Shown here: positions 16,340 to 25,561 of the stretch, one piece after another
Layout: each line of letters opens with the position of its first letter
How positions within the stretch are numbered: position 1 is the first letter of the stretch
The notes under the pieces: generated by a model
Told to the model about the DNA's origin: nothing
What the model saw: only the letters and a program-made list of their open reading frames with translations
Databases searched by the model: none
Source of the DNA: Bacteroidales bacterium
Lineage (GTDB): Bacteria; Bacteroidota; Bacteroidia; Bacteroidales; P3
Length of the DNA: 64,000 nucleotides
NCBI GenBank assembly: GCA_022482545.1
Contig: JAKVOZ010000001.1
Span: 124,001 to 188,000 of the forward strand
Direction of reading: 5' to 3'
Translations under genes and position numbers: made by a program

Positions 16340-17671
16340 ATGTTTGAGAATTTATCAGAGAGATTAGATAAAGCCTTTAAGATAATAAAAGGAAAAGACC
16401 GAATAACGGATATAAATATATCGGAAAGCATAAAACAAGTAAGAAAAGCCTTGATAGATGCCGACGTAAGTTATCCAATTGCTAAGGAATTTTGTGATAA
16501 TGTTAAGAAAAAGGCGTTAGGGTCAAACGTATTAACGGCAGTAGAACCAGGACAAATGATGATAAAGATGGTTCATGATGAGTTAATTTCGTTGATGGGA
16601 GAGACAGAAAGTGAGATAAATATAAAAGGACAACCTGCAATTGTACTTATTTCCGGGCTACAAGGAAGTGGTAAAACAACATTTTCAGCAAAGTTGGCAT
16701 CTTATTTGAAAACAAAGAAAAATAAAAATGTTTTGTTAGTTGCGGGAGATGTGTATAGGCCTGCTGCTATCAATCAATTGCAAGTCTTGGCTTCTCAAAT
16801 AAATGTAGAGGTTTATACAGAGCAAAATAACACAGACCCTGTCAATATTTCGGTTAATGCAATAAAATATGCCAAGCAAAATAATATCAATGTTGTTATA
16901 ATAGATACAGCAGGACGTCTTGCTGTTGATGAGCAGATGATGAATGAGATTGCGAATATAAAGCAAACTGTTTCACCAACAGAGACTCTTTTTGTAGTAG
17001 ATTCTATGACTGGACAAGATGCTGTTAATACTGCCAAAGCATTTCATGATAAGATAAATTATGATGGCGTTGTCTTAACAAAACTTGATGGAGATACAAG
17101 AGGTGGTGCTGCTTTAACGATAAGACACGTTGTAACCAAACCAATAAAGTTTGTTTCAATTGGAGAGAAACTTGATGCGTTAGATGTTTTTCACCCAGAC
17201 CGTATGGCAAATCGTATTCTTGGTATGGGCGATATTGTTTCTTTGGTAGAAAAAGCACAAGAGCAATATGACGAAGACCAAGTTCGCAAACTTTCTAAAA
17301 AGATACATAACAATAATTTTGATTTTAATGACTTTCTTACGCAGATTCATCAAATAAAAAAGATGGGAAATTTGAAAGATTTAGTAGGAATGATACCAGG
17401 AGTTGGCAAGATGATGAAAGATATTGACATAAAAGATGATGCTTTTAAAGGAATAGAATCAATAATTGGAAGTATGACTCCACAAGAAAGAGAAAATCCT
17501 TCAATAATTGACGCATCTCGTAAGAATAGAATAGCAAGAGGAAGTGGAAATAAGTTGGAAGAAGTAAATAAATTAATAAAACAATTTGAACAAACAAGAA
17601 AGATGATGCGTTCAATGAGTAATGGTGGATTGAAAAACTTGAAGAACTTAAAAAATATTAAAAGGAGGTAA
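16340..17671 (+). CDS. ffh: Signal recognition particle protein Ffh
   Basis: Ffh binds signal sequences of nascent membrane proteins and docks with FtsY, using GTP. The 443-residue protein has the N domain (1-85), the G domain with GLQGSGKTT, DTAGR, TKLDGD and the family GDVYRPAAINQLQ, and the Met-rich M domain from about 320 (LVGMIPGVGKMMK, IARGSGNKLEEVNKLIKQFEQ segment). It heads an ffh-folD-queE run; folD begins 6 nt after its stop. Confidence 0.97.
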   Translation: MFENLSERLDKAFKIIKGKDRITDINISESIKQVRKALIDADVSYPIAKEFCDNVKKKALGSNVLTAVEPGQMMIKMVHDELISLMGETESEINIKGQPAIVLISGLQGSGKTTFSAKLASYLKTKKNKNVLLVAGDVYRPAAINQLQVLASQINVEVYTEQNNTDPVNISVNAIKYAKQNNINVVIIDTAGRLAVDEQMMNEIANIKQTVSPTETLFVVDSMTGQDAVNTAKAFHDKINYDGVVLTKLDGDTRGGAALTIRHVVTKPIKFVSIGEKLDALDVFHPDRMANRILGMGDIVSLVEKAQEQYDEDQVRKLSKKIHNNNFDFNDFLTQIHQIKKMGNLKDLVGMIPGVGKMMKDIDIKDDAFKGIESIIGSMTPQERENPSIIDASRKNRIARGSGNKLEEVNKLIKQFEQTRKMMRSMSNGGLKNLKNLKNIKRR

Positions 17672-17677
17672 AATATA

Positions 17678-18574
17678 ATGGAAAACAAACCAGCAATATT
17701 AATAGATGGCAAATTGATTGCGAGTAATATTAAAGAGGAAATAAAGAAAGAAGTAGCAGAATTGTTAGATAAGGGGCAACGTCCTCCTCATCTTGTAGCA
17801 GTTTTAGTTGGAAATGACGGAGCAAGTCTTTCTTATGTTAAGAGTAAAGAGAAACAAAGTAAGGAAGTTGGTTTTATGTCATCAGTTTATCGCTTTCCAA
17901 GCACAATAACAGAGAAAGAACTTTTGCAGACTATTGATTTTTTAAATAATGATAATGATGTTGACGGATATATTATTCAATTGCCACTACCAAAACAAAT
18001 AGATGCTAAGAAAGTATTAGAACATGTTTCACCAAAGAAAGATGTTGATGGTTTTCATCCAACGAATGCTGGTAGAATGTTATTATCTTTACCATCATAT
18101 CTACCTGCAACTCCGTATGGTATTATGACTTTAATTGAAAGAAGTGGTATAGAGACAGCAGGAAAACATTGTGTTGTTATAGGAAGAAGTGATATTGTTG
18201 GCACACCTATGGCAGTTCTTTTAAGTAGAAAAGGTAAATATGCAGATTGTACGGTAACTCTTTGCCATAGTAGAACAAAAAATATAAAAGAAATTTGTTT
18301 AACAGCAGATATTATAGTTGTTGCAATAGGCAAACCTCATTTCTTAACAGCAGATATGGTTAAAGAAGGAGCAGTTGTTATTGATGTCGGTATTCATCGT
18401 ATAGAAGATGATAGTGAAAAAGGCTATCATATTGTAGGCGATGTTGATTTTGATAATGTAAAACAGAAATGTTCTTATATAACTCCTGTTCCTGGTGGTG
18501 TAGGACCGATGACAATTGTATCGTTATTGACTAATACTTTGAAAGCATATAAAAAAGAAATTTATAAAGATTAG
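17678..18574 (+). CDS. folD: Bifunctional methylenetetrahydrofolate dehydrogenase/cyclohydrolase
   Basis: FolD converts 5,10-methylene-THF to 10-formyl-THF in one-carbon metabolism. The 298-residue protein shows the catalytic Tyr/Lys in SYVKSKEKQSKEVGF (around 50), VDGYIIQLPLPKQID, KDVDGFHPTNAG, the Rossmann segment VVIGRSDIVGTPMAVLL and the closing PGGVGPMTIVSLLTNT. GGAGG (17664-17668), formed by the last ffh codons, sits 9 nt before its ATG and may couple translation. Confidence 0.97.
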   Translation: MENKPAILIDGKLIASNIKEEIKKEVAELLDKGQRPPHLVAVLVGNDGASLSYVKSKEKQSKEVGFMSSVYRFPSTITEKELLQTIDFLNNDNDVDGYIIQLPLPKQIDAKKVLEHVSPKKDVDGFHPTNAGRMLLSLPSYLPATPYGIMTLIERSGIETAGKHCVVIGRSDIVGTPMAVLLSRKGKYADCTVTLCHSRTKNIKEICLTADIIVVAIGKPHFLTADMVKEGAVVIDVGIHRIEDDSEKGYHIVGDVDFDNVKQKCSYITPVPGGVGPMTIVSLLTNTLKAYKKEIYKD

Positions 18575-18575
18575 T

Positions 18576-19193
18576 ATGAATCATCAGCCAACAAAAGCAG
18601 ACAGACTTCCAATAAGAGAAGAATTTTATTCATTACAAGGTGAGGGATATAATGTTGGAATGTCTGCATACTTTATTAGGATTGCTGGTTGTAATGTTGG
18701 TTGTGAGTTCTGTGATGAGAAGCAATCTTGGACAATAAACAATGCAAAACAAAAAAACATTGAAGATATTGTTTTTAAAATAAAACAAAACAAAGCAATA
18801 AATGTTGTTGTTACTGGAGGCGAACCAACATTATATAATCTTAAACCTTTAACAGATTGTTTGAAAGCAAATAATCTTGTCTCTTTTTTGGAGACTTCTG
18901 GTGCAAATGATTTAACAGGAGATTGGGATTGGATATGCCTTTCTCCAAAAAAGAAGATGTTGCCCAAACAAATATTTTATGATAAGGCAGATGAGTTAAA
19001 AGTTGTGATAGAAAACGAAGAAGATTTTGTTTTTGCAGAGAGTTTTGTTGATAAGATGAAGACAAAAAATCTTTACCTTCAACCGCAATGGGGCAAGAAA
19101 GAAATAATAACTCCAATAATAATAGACTATATCAAGAAAAATCCTATGTGGAAACTATCAATACAGATACATAAATACATAGAAATAGCATAA
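18576..19193 (+). CDS. queE: 7-carboxy-7-deazaguanine synthase
   Basis: QueE is a radical SAM enzyme that rearranges carboxytetrahydropterin to 7-carboxy-7-deazaguanine in queuosine precursor synthesis. The 205-residue protein has EEFYSLQGEGYNVG, the cluster-binding CxxxCxxC in AGCNVGCEFCDEK (around 33-45), VVVTGGEPTLYN and LSPKKKML. The gene starts one base after the folD stop. The tgt gene at 56144, which inserts the modified base into tRNA, is also in the window. Other queuosine genes are not visible. Confidence 0.92.
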   Translation: MNHQPTKADRLPIREEFYSLQGEGYNVGMSAYFIRIAGCNVGCEFCDEKQSWTINNAKQKNIEDIVFKIKQNKAINVVVTGGEPTLYNLKPLTDCLKANNLVSFLETSGANDLTGDWDWICLSPKKKMLPKQIFYDKADELKVVIENEEDFVFAESFVDKMKTKNLYLQPQWGKKEIITPIIIDYIKKNPMWKLSIQIHKYIEIA

Positions 19194-19270
19194 AAATAAT
19201 ACAACAATATTTGTTATTAATATAAAAGAGAATACAATGTTGTTATATAGTAAGAAAGAAATAAGCAATT

Positions 19271-20422
19271 ATGGAAAAGAAAAAGATAATAATAGTAGCA
19301 CCTGCTTATCCTTATAGAGGAGGTCAAGCATTAGTGGAAGCATATCTTCACAAAACAATGACAGAATTAGGCTATAATACTTCAACTATTTCTTATAAAT
19401 TACTTTATCCTAAGATATTTTTTCCAGGAAAGACTCAATTTGATTGTTCAAAAAACATACCTTTTGAACATAATGACAAGATAAAACGCATAATAAACAG
19501 TATTAATCCAATAACTTGGTTGAAAACATACAAGCAAATAAAGAAAGAAAAACCAGATGTAGTGATGATAGTTTGGTGGATGTTCTTCTTTGCTCCATGT
19601 CTTAGCACAATATCATTTCTTATTAAGCATTTTATGAAAAAGACTAAGATATGTTTTCTTGTAGAGAACTATATCTCACATGAGAATCATTTTTATGAAA
19701 GGTTTTTTGTTAAACATACGTTTCATTATGGAGATAGTTTTATCAGCGAATCACACTATATATATAATGAAATAAAACGAGATTTTCCAAAAAAGAAAAT
19801 ATATGAAACAACTCTCTCAGTATTTGATTGCTATAATTTGAATAGATATGATAAACAGAAAGCAAGAGAGTTCTTAAATATAAAGACAAGCAATGTAATA
19901 ATGTTTTTTGGTTTAATAAGACAATATAAAGGTTTGGATAGTTTAATCAATGTTTTTCCTTTGCTTTTAAAAGATAAACCAGATACAACTCTTATGATAA
20001 TAGGAGAATGTTATGAAGATGTGAATAAATATAAGCATCAAATAGAGCAACTTGGGATAAAAGATAAAGTAATAATGGAGAATAGATTTATCGCAAACGA
20101 AGATGTTGAACCATATTTTAAAGCAACAGATGCCGTTATTATGCCATATTATTCGGCAACACAGAGTGGAATACTTATGATGGCGTATGGTTTTAATGTT
20201 CCAGTAGTTGCAACTAAGGTCGGTGGTATGCAAGAACTTATAGAAAATGATAAAACAGGTATATTAATAGAAGATAATAGCAAAGAAAATCTTTTACCAG
20301 CAATAGAAAAGATGTTAGATACAAAAGATAAGATACCATATAATGAAAATATAGCATCGTTTATAAGAAATATAGGCTACAATAATATTGGAAAAATATT
20401 ATTAGATTTGACAGATAACTAA
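19271..20422 (+). CDS. Glycosyltransferase family 4-like protein
   Basis: The 383-residue protein has a two-domain GT-B layout. The N-terminal half starts PAYPYRGGQALVEAYLHK; the C-terminal half holds FFGLIRQYKGLDSLINVFP, the donor-site region with YYSATQSGILMMAYGFNVPV and a VVATKVGGMQELI loop. The usual E-x7-E is only partly kept. Substrate is unknown; cell-surface polysaccharide or glycolipid synthesis is likely. It stands alone between queE and a thioesterase. Confidence 0.8.
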   Translation: MEKKKIIIVAPAYPYRGGQALVEAYLHKTMTELGYNTSTISYKLLYPKIFFPGKTQFDCSKNIPFEHNDKIKRIINSINPITWLKTYKQIKKEKPDVVMIVWWMFFFAPCLSTISFLIKHFMKKTKICFLVENYISHENHFYERFFVKHTFHYGDSFISESHYIYNEIKRDFPKKKIYETTLSVFDCYNLNRYDKQKAREFLNIKTSNVIMFFGLIRQYKGLDSLINVFPLLLKDKPDTTLMIIGECYEDVNKYKHQIEQLGIKDKVIMENRFIANEDVEPYFKATDAVIMPYYSATQSGILMMAYGFNVPVVATKVGGMQELIENDKTGILIEDNSKENLLPAIEKMLDTKDKIPYNENIASFIRNIGYNNIGKILLDLTDN

Positions 20423-20442
20423 AAAAACAAAAAAAATAAATC

Positions 20443-20832
20443 ATGGAAATAAATCTTCCTATTGGAATAGAAAATAAAAAAGAATTAATAGTAAATGAAA
20501 ATGATACTGCAATAAGATATAATAGCGGAGAAGTTAATGTTCTTGCCACTCCACGTTTGCTTGCTTTTATGGAAGAGGTCGCTTATGAAAGTGTAAAAAA
20601 TTATCTTCCCAAAGGGTGTGTTAGTGTTGGTGTTGAGATGCATATCTATCATTTAAAATCAACTTCTGTTGGTAAAAAAATCTCTTGTCAATCATATCTA
20701 TTAAAACAAGAAGGCAAAAAATTGTTTTTTAATGTTGTGGCAAATGATGAAAAAGGTAAGATAGGAGAAGGAAGCGTTGTGAGATATATTGTAGAGAAAG
20801 ATAGGTTTGAATTAAAAGCAAAAGAAAATTAA
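20443..20832 (+). CDS. Hotdog-fold thioesterase, FlK-like
   Basis: The 129-residue protein resembles the fluoroacetyl-CoA thioesterase-like family: GEVNVLATPRLLAFMEEVAY, then SVGVEMHIYHLKSTSVGKKI and a beta strand KLFFNVVANDEKGKIGEGSV. The Glu and His positions of the family are present in these blocks. The natural substrate of the Bacteroidota members is not known. It begins 20 nt after the glycosyltransferase and 16 nt before the methyltransferase gene, so co-transcription is likely. Confidence 0.75.
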   Translation: MEINLPIGIENKKELIVNENDTAIRYNSGEVNVLATPRLLAFMEEVAYESVKNYLPKGCVSVGVEMHIYHLKSTSVGKKISCQSYLLKQEGKKLFFNVVANDEKGKIGEGSVVRYIVEKDRFELKAKEN

Positions 20833-20848
20833 AAAAAATAAGAAAGAA

Positions 20849-22042
20849 ATGGATACAGAGTTCATAATGGTTGCTAAAACAATGTTTGGTTTAGAGGAAC
20901 TTTTAGCAAAAGAGATAGAAGAGTTAGGAGGAAAAGAGATAACAATATTGAAAAGAGCAGTGCAGTTCAAAGGAGATATGAAACTTTTGTATCGTGCAAA
21001 TTATTGTTTAAGAACAGCACTTGCAATATTAAAACCATTACAATCTTTTACTGCAAGAAGCGACCAAGAGTTATACGACCATGTTTATAAGATAGAATGG
21101 GAAAAATATATGAATCCAGATGGAACGATGTATATTGATGCGTCTGTTAATAGTAATATTTTCAAACATTCTCTTTATGCAGCACAAAAAACGAAAGATG
21201 CTATTTGTGATAGATTTCGTAAAATGTTTGATGTTCGTCCTTCAATAGAAAAAGATTATGTTGATTTAAAGATAGACCTACATATATATGATAATCAGGT
21301 AACAATATCTTTAAATTCTTCTGGTGAGAGTTTGCATAAAAGAGGTTATCGTCAAGAGGTTGGTTCTGCACCATTGAATGAAGTAACAGCAGCAGGATTA
21401 ATACAATTGAGCGGTTGGCAAAAAGATTGTAATTTCTATGACCCTATGTGTGGTAGTGGAACAATAGCAATAGAGGCTGCAATGTATGCCAACAATATCC
21501 CAGCACAATATTATAGAAAATATTTTGGCTTTAAGAAATGGAGCGAATTTAATGCAGTAGATTGGAAAAATGAAAAAGAGATTGCAGATAGCAAAATAAG
21601 TGAGTTTGATTATGAGATATGGGCTTCCGATGTTTCTGGCTCTGCAATAGAAAGAGCAGATAAGAACATAAGATTTGCTCATTTAAATCACGATATTAAT
21701 CTTTTTCGTGCAGCAATAGAAGATGGCAAAAGACCAGATGGCAAAACATTTGTTATAACTAACCCACCTTATGGAGAAAGAATGGAGGTTGATGATATTA
21801 TTGACCTTTATCAAAGAATAGGAGATAGTTTAAAACAAAACTTCCAAGATTGTACTGCATTCATCATATCTTCTGATATTTTTGCATTAAAGAAAATAGG
21901 TTTGAAACCAACACGAAAAATAGAAGTATTTAATGGAAACTTGGAATGTAGGTTGTTTAAATTTGAAATATATTCAGGCAGTAAGAAAGCAAAGTATAAT
22001 ATAGATAATCAAGAAAGAGAACAAGAGAATAATATAGAATAA
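20849..22042 (+). CDS. THUMP-domain class I rRNA methyltransferase (RlmL N-terminal/YpsC type)
   Basis: The 397-residue protein has an N-terminal ferredoxin-like/THUMP region (about 45-155, with LYRANYCLRTALAILKP) and a Rossmann methyltransferase domain: FYDPMCGSGTIAIEAAMYA (motif I), WASDVSGSAIERADKNI, and NPPYGERM (motif IV, the N-P-P-Y typical of base N2-methylation). The family methylates G2445 of 23S rRNA in E. coli (N-terminal half of RlmL). The long acidic C-terminal tail is variable. A modular 21-nt array follows. Confidence 0.87.
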   Translation: MDTEFIMVAKTMFGLEELLAKEIEELGGKEITILKRAVQFKGDMKLLYRANYCLRTALAILKPLQSFTARSDQELYDHVYKIEWEKYMNPDGTMYIDASVNSNIFKHSLYAAQKTKDAICDRFRKMFDVRPSIEKDYVDLKIDLHIYDNQVTISLNSSGESLHKRGYRQEVGSAPLNEVTAAGLIQLSGWQKDCNFYDPMCGSGTIAIEAAMYANNIPAQYYRKYFGFKKWSEFNAVDWKNEKEIADSKISEFDYEIWASDVSGSAIERADKNIRFAHLNHDINLFRAAIEDGKRPDGKTFVITNPPYGERMEVDDIIDLYQRIGDSLKQNFQDCTAFIISSDIFALKKIGLKPTRKIEVFNGNLECRLFKFEIYSGSKKAKYNIDNQEREQENNIE

Positions 22043-22051
22043 AAAGACACG

Positions 22052-22160
22052 AAAATAGTTCTTTATTCCATTAAAATGAATTGCTATTCCGTTAAAATGG
22101 ATTCAAAAACTATTTTAATGGATTCAAAAACTATTTCAGCGGATTAAAGAACTATTTTTT
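22052..22160. repeat. 21-nt modular array B (five units)
   Basis: Five exact 21-nt units start at 22052, 22073, 22094, 22115 and 22136. Cores in order: AGTTCTTTATTCC (inverted), ATTGCTATTCC, GGATTCAAAAACTATT twice, GGATTAAAGAACTATT. The first and last units are inverted copies, so the whole array can fold into a hairpin followed by TTTT. It fills the gap between two convergent genes. Confidence 0.88.
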
Positions 22161-22188
22161 GATATAGAAAAGACTGTAAAACAAAGAA

Positions 22189-22950
22189 TTAATTATTAGA
22201 AAGAAATATTTGATTGTCAATAATATTTGCTTTAACTTCAAAAATATCTCTTATGTTGTCTGCTGTTAAAACTTCTTTGTTTGAGCCAAAATTTACTAAA
22301 CGACCATCTTTTAGGGCAATAACATAGTCAGCATATTTTAAAGTCAAAGATAAATCGTGAAGAATGATTAATATTGTTGTATTACTTTCTTTGTTAATCT
22401 TTTTTAATAACTCCATAATTTCAAATTGATGCTTAATATCCAAACTTGAAACTGGTTCATCGAGCAAAATTATAGGTGTTTTTTGAGCAAGACACCTTGC
22501 AATGAACACTCTTTGTTTTTCTCCACCGCTTAAATCTTTTATGTTTCTGTTTCTAAGATGCCAAGTATTAGTGCGTTCCATACAGTCTTTAACAATAAGA
22601 AAATCTTCCTCACTATCTTGTTCTAAAAGTTTTTGATAGGGTATTCGTCCCATAAAAACTATTTGCATAGCAGAGAAATCAAACATTGTTTCATTCTCTT
22701 GAAAAACCACAGAGATGTTGTGTGCTAATTGTTTGGCAGAATATTTTCTAATATCTTTGTCTTTAATTTTTATTTGACCATCATTTAGAACGATATTGTT
22801 TGTTAGAGATTTGATTAACGTTGTTTTTCCGCTACCATTCATTCCAACAACACAATAAAAGCCTCCTTCTTCCAAAGAAAAAGAAATATCATTTAAAAGA
22901 AATCTATCTTTTATTTTATAACTAATATTATTTACTTCAATTATTTTCAT
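22189..22950 (-). CDS. ABC transporter ATP-binding protein (FecE/BtuD type)
   Basis: This is the ATPase of an iron-siderophore, heme or cobalamin importer. The 253-residue protein has Walker A (GMNGSGKTTLIKSL), the Q-loop in SVVFQENETMFDF, the signature LSGGEKQRVFIARCLA, Walker B (IILLDEPVSSLDIKHQ) and the switch His in LIILHDLSL. It starts 4 nt after the permease gene, with which it forms an operon. No substrate-binding protein gene is adjacent. Confidence 0.92.
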   Translation of the reverse strand: MKIIEVNNISYKIKDRFLLNDISFSLEEGGFYCVVGMNGSGKTTLIKSLTNNIVLNDGQIKIKDKDIRKYSAKQLAHNISVVFQENETMFDFSAMQIVFMGRIPYQKLLEQDSEEDFLIVKDCMERTNTWHLRNRNIKDLSGGEKQRVFIARCLAQKTPIILLDEPVSSLDIKHQFEIMELLKKINKESNTTILIILHDLSLTLKYADYVIALKDGRLVNFGSNKEVLTADNIRDIFEVKANIIDNQIFLSNN

Positions 22951-22954
22951 CTTT

Positions 22955-23920
22955 TTATGAATGTAGTTTCTTTTTAGCGTTATACAATAAATATATAAAG
23001 AAAGGACTGCCTATCAAAGAGGTTATGCTTCCTATTGGCAATTCGCTCGGAGCAATAATCGTTCTTGAAATAATATCAGAGATGAGCATAAATATCATAC
23101 CGCCAAAAATAGAAAAAGGAAGTATTCGTCTGTTGTCATTTCCAACAATAAGGCGAACAATATGAGGAACAATCAATCCAACAAATCCAATAACTCCACA
23201 ATAAGCCACCACACTACCTATCATAAGTGTTGAAACAATAAGAATAATTTTCTTTGTCTTTTCAACATTAATACCTAAACTTCTTGCTGTCATATTACCA
23301 AAAAGCAAAGCATTGAGTTCTTTTGCGTAAAACCTAATGATTAAACAGCCAAGAACAACAAAGCAACCAACAATAATATCATCATTAAACTTTATTCCAG
23401 AGAAAGAACCCATAGTCCAAAAATATATCTTGTGCATATCTTCTTGGTCAATAAACATAATGATTGAAATTATTGCAGAAAATAGGAAGTTGATACTTAT
23501 TCCAGATAAAAGGAGTGTTGTTGTATGAAGACGATTACCTACTTGTGATATTTTCATTATTAATATAACGGTGATAAAAGCAAAAACAAAAGCCATCAAA
23601 GAAATACCTAAAATAAAAACATCTAATCCTATCACAATTGCTATTGATGCTCCAAGACTTGCTCCTGAACTCACTCCAAGAATATAGGGGTCGGACAAAG
23701 GATTGCGAAAGATTGCTTGATAGGCTGTTCCACATACAGAAAGAGCAGAACCAACAAGACAACACATAATAACTCTTGGCAAACGAAGATTATATATTAT
23801 ATATAAGTCGTTAGAAGAAAAATTACTTATATCGCTACTACCTACCATCATTGCGATAAAACATAAAGCAATAACGATGATAGAAAGAAGAAAATAATAT
23901 ATAATATTTTTTTTATTCAT
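22955..23920 (-). CDS. FecCD-family ABC transporter permease
   Basis: The 321-residue membrane protein has about nine to ten hydrophobic helices and the FecCD blocks LRLPRVIMCCLVGSALSVCG, QAIFRNPLSDPYILGVSSGA and GFVGLIVPHIVRLIVGND. It would form the channel of a cobalamin, heme or siderophore importer with the following ATPase gene. The start overlaps the rlmH stop by 8 nt. Substrate cannot be told from the sequence. Confidence 0.92.
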   Translation of the reverse strand: MNKKNIIYYFLLSIIVIALCFIAMMVGSSDISNFSSNDLYIIYNLRLPRVIMCCLVGSALSVCGTAYQAIFRNPLSDPYILGVSSGASLGASIAIVIGLDVFILGISLMAFVFAFITVILIMKISQVGNRLHTTTLLLSGISINFLFSAIISIIMFIDQEDMHKIYFWTMGSFSGIKFNDDIIVGCFVVLGCLIIRFYAKELNALLFGNMTARSLGINVEKTKKIILIVSTLMIGSVVAYCGVIGFVGLIVPHIVRLIVGNDNRRILPFSIFGGMIFMLISDIISRTIIAPSELPIGSITSLIGSPFFIYLLYNAKKKLHS

Positions 23921-24386
23921 TATGATAAGGTTCGTTATTAAGGATAGTAAAAGCCCTATATAGTTGTTCTGTTATTAAGAGCCTAATCATTTGATGCGAA
24001 AAAGTCATCTTGCTAATAGAAAGTCTTTCTTGATAAAGCGAATATATTTTATCAGAGAAACCAAAAGCACCACCAACAATAAATACTAATGTTTTAGTTC
24101 CTTTGTTCATCTTTTTCTGCAAATAATCAGCGAACTCCATACTACGAAACTCTTTACCTCTTTCATCAAGAAGAACAACGGTATCTGTTGAGTTAATATG
24201 TTTTAAAATATTTTCTGCTTCTTTGTCTTTAAGAATAGAGGAAGAAAGGTTTTTTGCGTTTTTAACATCATTGACAACAACAATCTCGAAGCCTATATAG
24301 TGTTTTAAACGAGAGAAATATTCTTCTACTCCTTTTTCAACATAATCTTGATTTGTTTTTCCTACAACAATTAACTTAATATTCAT
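23913..24386 (-). CDS. rlmH: 23S rRNA (pseudouridine1915-N3)-methyltransferase
   Basis: RlmH is a SPOUT-fold enzyme that methylates pseudouridine 1915 in helix 69 of 23S rRNA. The 157-residue protein has the family length and LLDERGKEFRSMEFADYL, the SAM-binding FIVGGAFGFSD and a C-terminal MTFSHQMIRLLITEQLYRAF and HNE ending. It overlaps the importer permease start, a chance arrangement functionally. Confidence 0.95.
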   Translation of the reverse strand: MNIKLIVVGKTNQDYVEKGVEEYFSRLKHYIGFEIVVVNDVKNAKNLSSSILKDKEAENILKHINSTDTVVLLDERGKEFRSMEFADYLQKKMNKGTKTLVFIVGGAFGFSDKIYSLYQERLSISKMTFSHQMIRLLITEQLYRAFTILNNEPYHNE

Positions 24387-24389
24387 CTT

Positions 24390-25349
24390 TTAATTATGCT
24401 TAATCTTTCTTAAAAATTTATATATCTTTGAATAATATTTTTCAATCACTATATAAGGAGTTTGTTTTGCAGAAAAGGAGCGAAAATATCTTTCAACGCC
24501 CTTAATCATTGACCCTTCCATATCATAATCTTTTAATCCTATGCTATTAATAAAACACATTGCCGAATAAATAAGCAAACTCTCAGTATGAAAACAATCT
24601 TTTTCTTCATTTCTTGCACTGATAAGATTGTAGCAAGTCTCTTTATCCCAAACAATAAACAAGAACGCTAAAACATTTTTATCTTTATCTTTTGCAACAA
24701 ACATCTTACCTTGATTTCTTTTTTCACTTTCTTTAACAAGAGTAGAGAACATTTTAAAAGAAACAGGCGTTTGAATGTTTTGTCTTTTAAATATTTTTTG
24801 CCAAAGAGAGTAAAGATATTCAATATCATAGTCTTTGGTTATTATTGAACTAACATTTCTTTGTGCATCTCTTATATATTGTCTGCGTTTTTTATGAAAA
24901 GATAGGAATGTTTTGTCAATATCGCTTACATCAACCTTATATGTATAATGAATAGTAGCATTAAATCCATGCCAATAGAAACCTAAATGTGATTTTATTT
25001 CAGGAAAAAAACTATAAACAAATAAAGAAAGATGTCTTTTGTTTATTTGATTTGCCAAATCTTCCATTATATTGTTCTCTCTTTCATAAAAAGAATATAA
25101 ATTGCAATTATCTTCTCTTTTAATATATAATCCGTTTCGTGGAGTAAGATTTGGAGGAACAATAGAAAGAAAACAATATCTTTTTCTAATAAAAACAGGC
25201 ATTGCTGCAATTATTTCATCATTCTTTTCTATTAACAAAACGTCCCAAGAGTTGTTTGTAGCAATATTTAACCACCAATCCTGCATAAAGATAGGTATGT
25301 TTTCTGTTGTAGAACAAAGAAATTGTATGTATTTTTCTTTATTTGTCAT
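24390..25349 (-). CDS. FemAB/BioF2-like acyltransferase (GNAT fold)
   Basis: The 319-residue protein resembles the CelD/BioF2 acetyltransferase-like group related to FemAB aminoacyltransferases: QDWWLNIATNNSWDVLLIEK, IRKRYCFLSIVPPNLTPRNG, FHKKRRQYIRDAQRN and a second half with KMFVAKDKDKNVLAFLFIVW and FYRSFSAKQTPY. Substrate unknown; envelope or surface polymer modification is plausible. ATG 25349 is preferred to the upstream start at 25403, which adds a hydrophobic, off-pattern leader. It is 3 nt from rlmH. Confidence 0.75.
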   Translation of the reverse strand: MTNKEKYIQFLCSTTENIPIFMQDWWLNIATNNSWDVLLIEKNDEIIAAMPVFIRKRYCFLSIVPPNLTPRNGLYIKREDNCNLYSFYERENNIMEDLANQINKRHLSLFVYSFFPEIKSHLGFYWHGFNATIHYTYKVDVSDIDKTFLSFHKKRRQYIRDAQRNVSSIITKDYDIEYLYSLWQKIFKRQNIQTPVSFKMFSTLVKESEKRNQGKMFVAKDKDKNVLAFLFIVWDKETCYNLISARNEEKDCFHTESLLIYSAMCFINSIGLKDYDMEGSMIKGVERYFRSFSAKQTPYIVIEKYYSKIYKFLRKIKHN

Positions 25350-25492
25350 AATAAGAATAAAAATCCTATTAATAAAACTTGTTTTTATAAATTTTATTAT
25401 CATTTAACTTAAATATAAACTTAAAAAAACATTCTCCTTTGTTAAGAAAGATTTTCATAAAAGAAAGATATAATAAAATTTTATCACAAATT

Positions 25493-25524
25493 CTTGTAGG
25501 GAAAAGAAATAATTGTAATTTTGC
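25493..25524 (+). promoter_or_regulatory. Promoter of the lipoprotein/TonB receptor pair
   Basis: CTTG (25493-25496) and TAATTTTGC (25516-25524) are 19 nt apart, the usual Bacteroidota spacing. The lipoprotein start codon is at 25562. Confidence 0.65.
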
Positions 25525-25561
25525 AAAATAATAAAAAACATAAAAACAAATAAATACTAAA

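Noticed and set aside
22052-22160. 21-nt arrays as CRISPR
   Set aside because: Units are joined directly with no constant repeat and variable spacer; both parts are drawn from a shared vocabulary.
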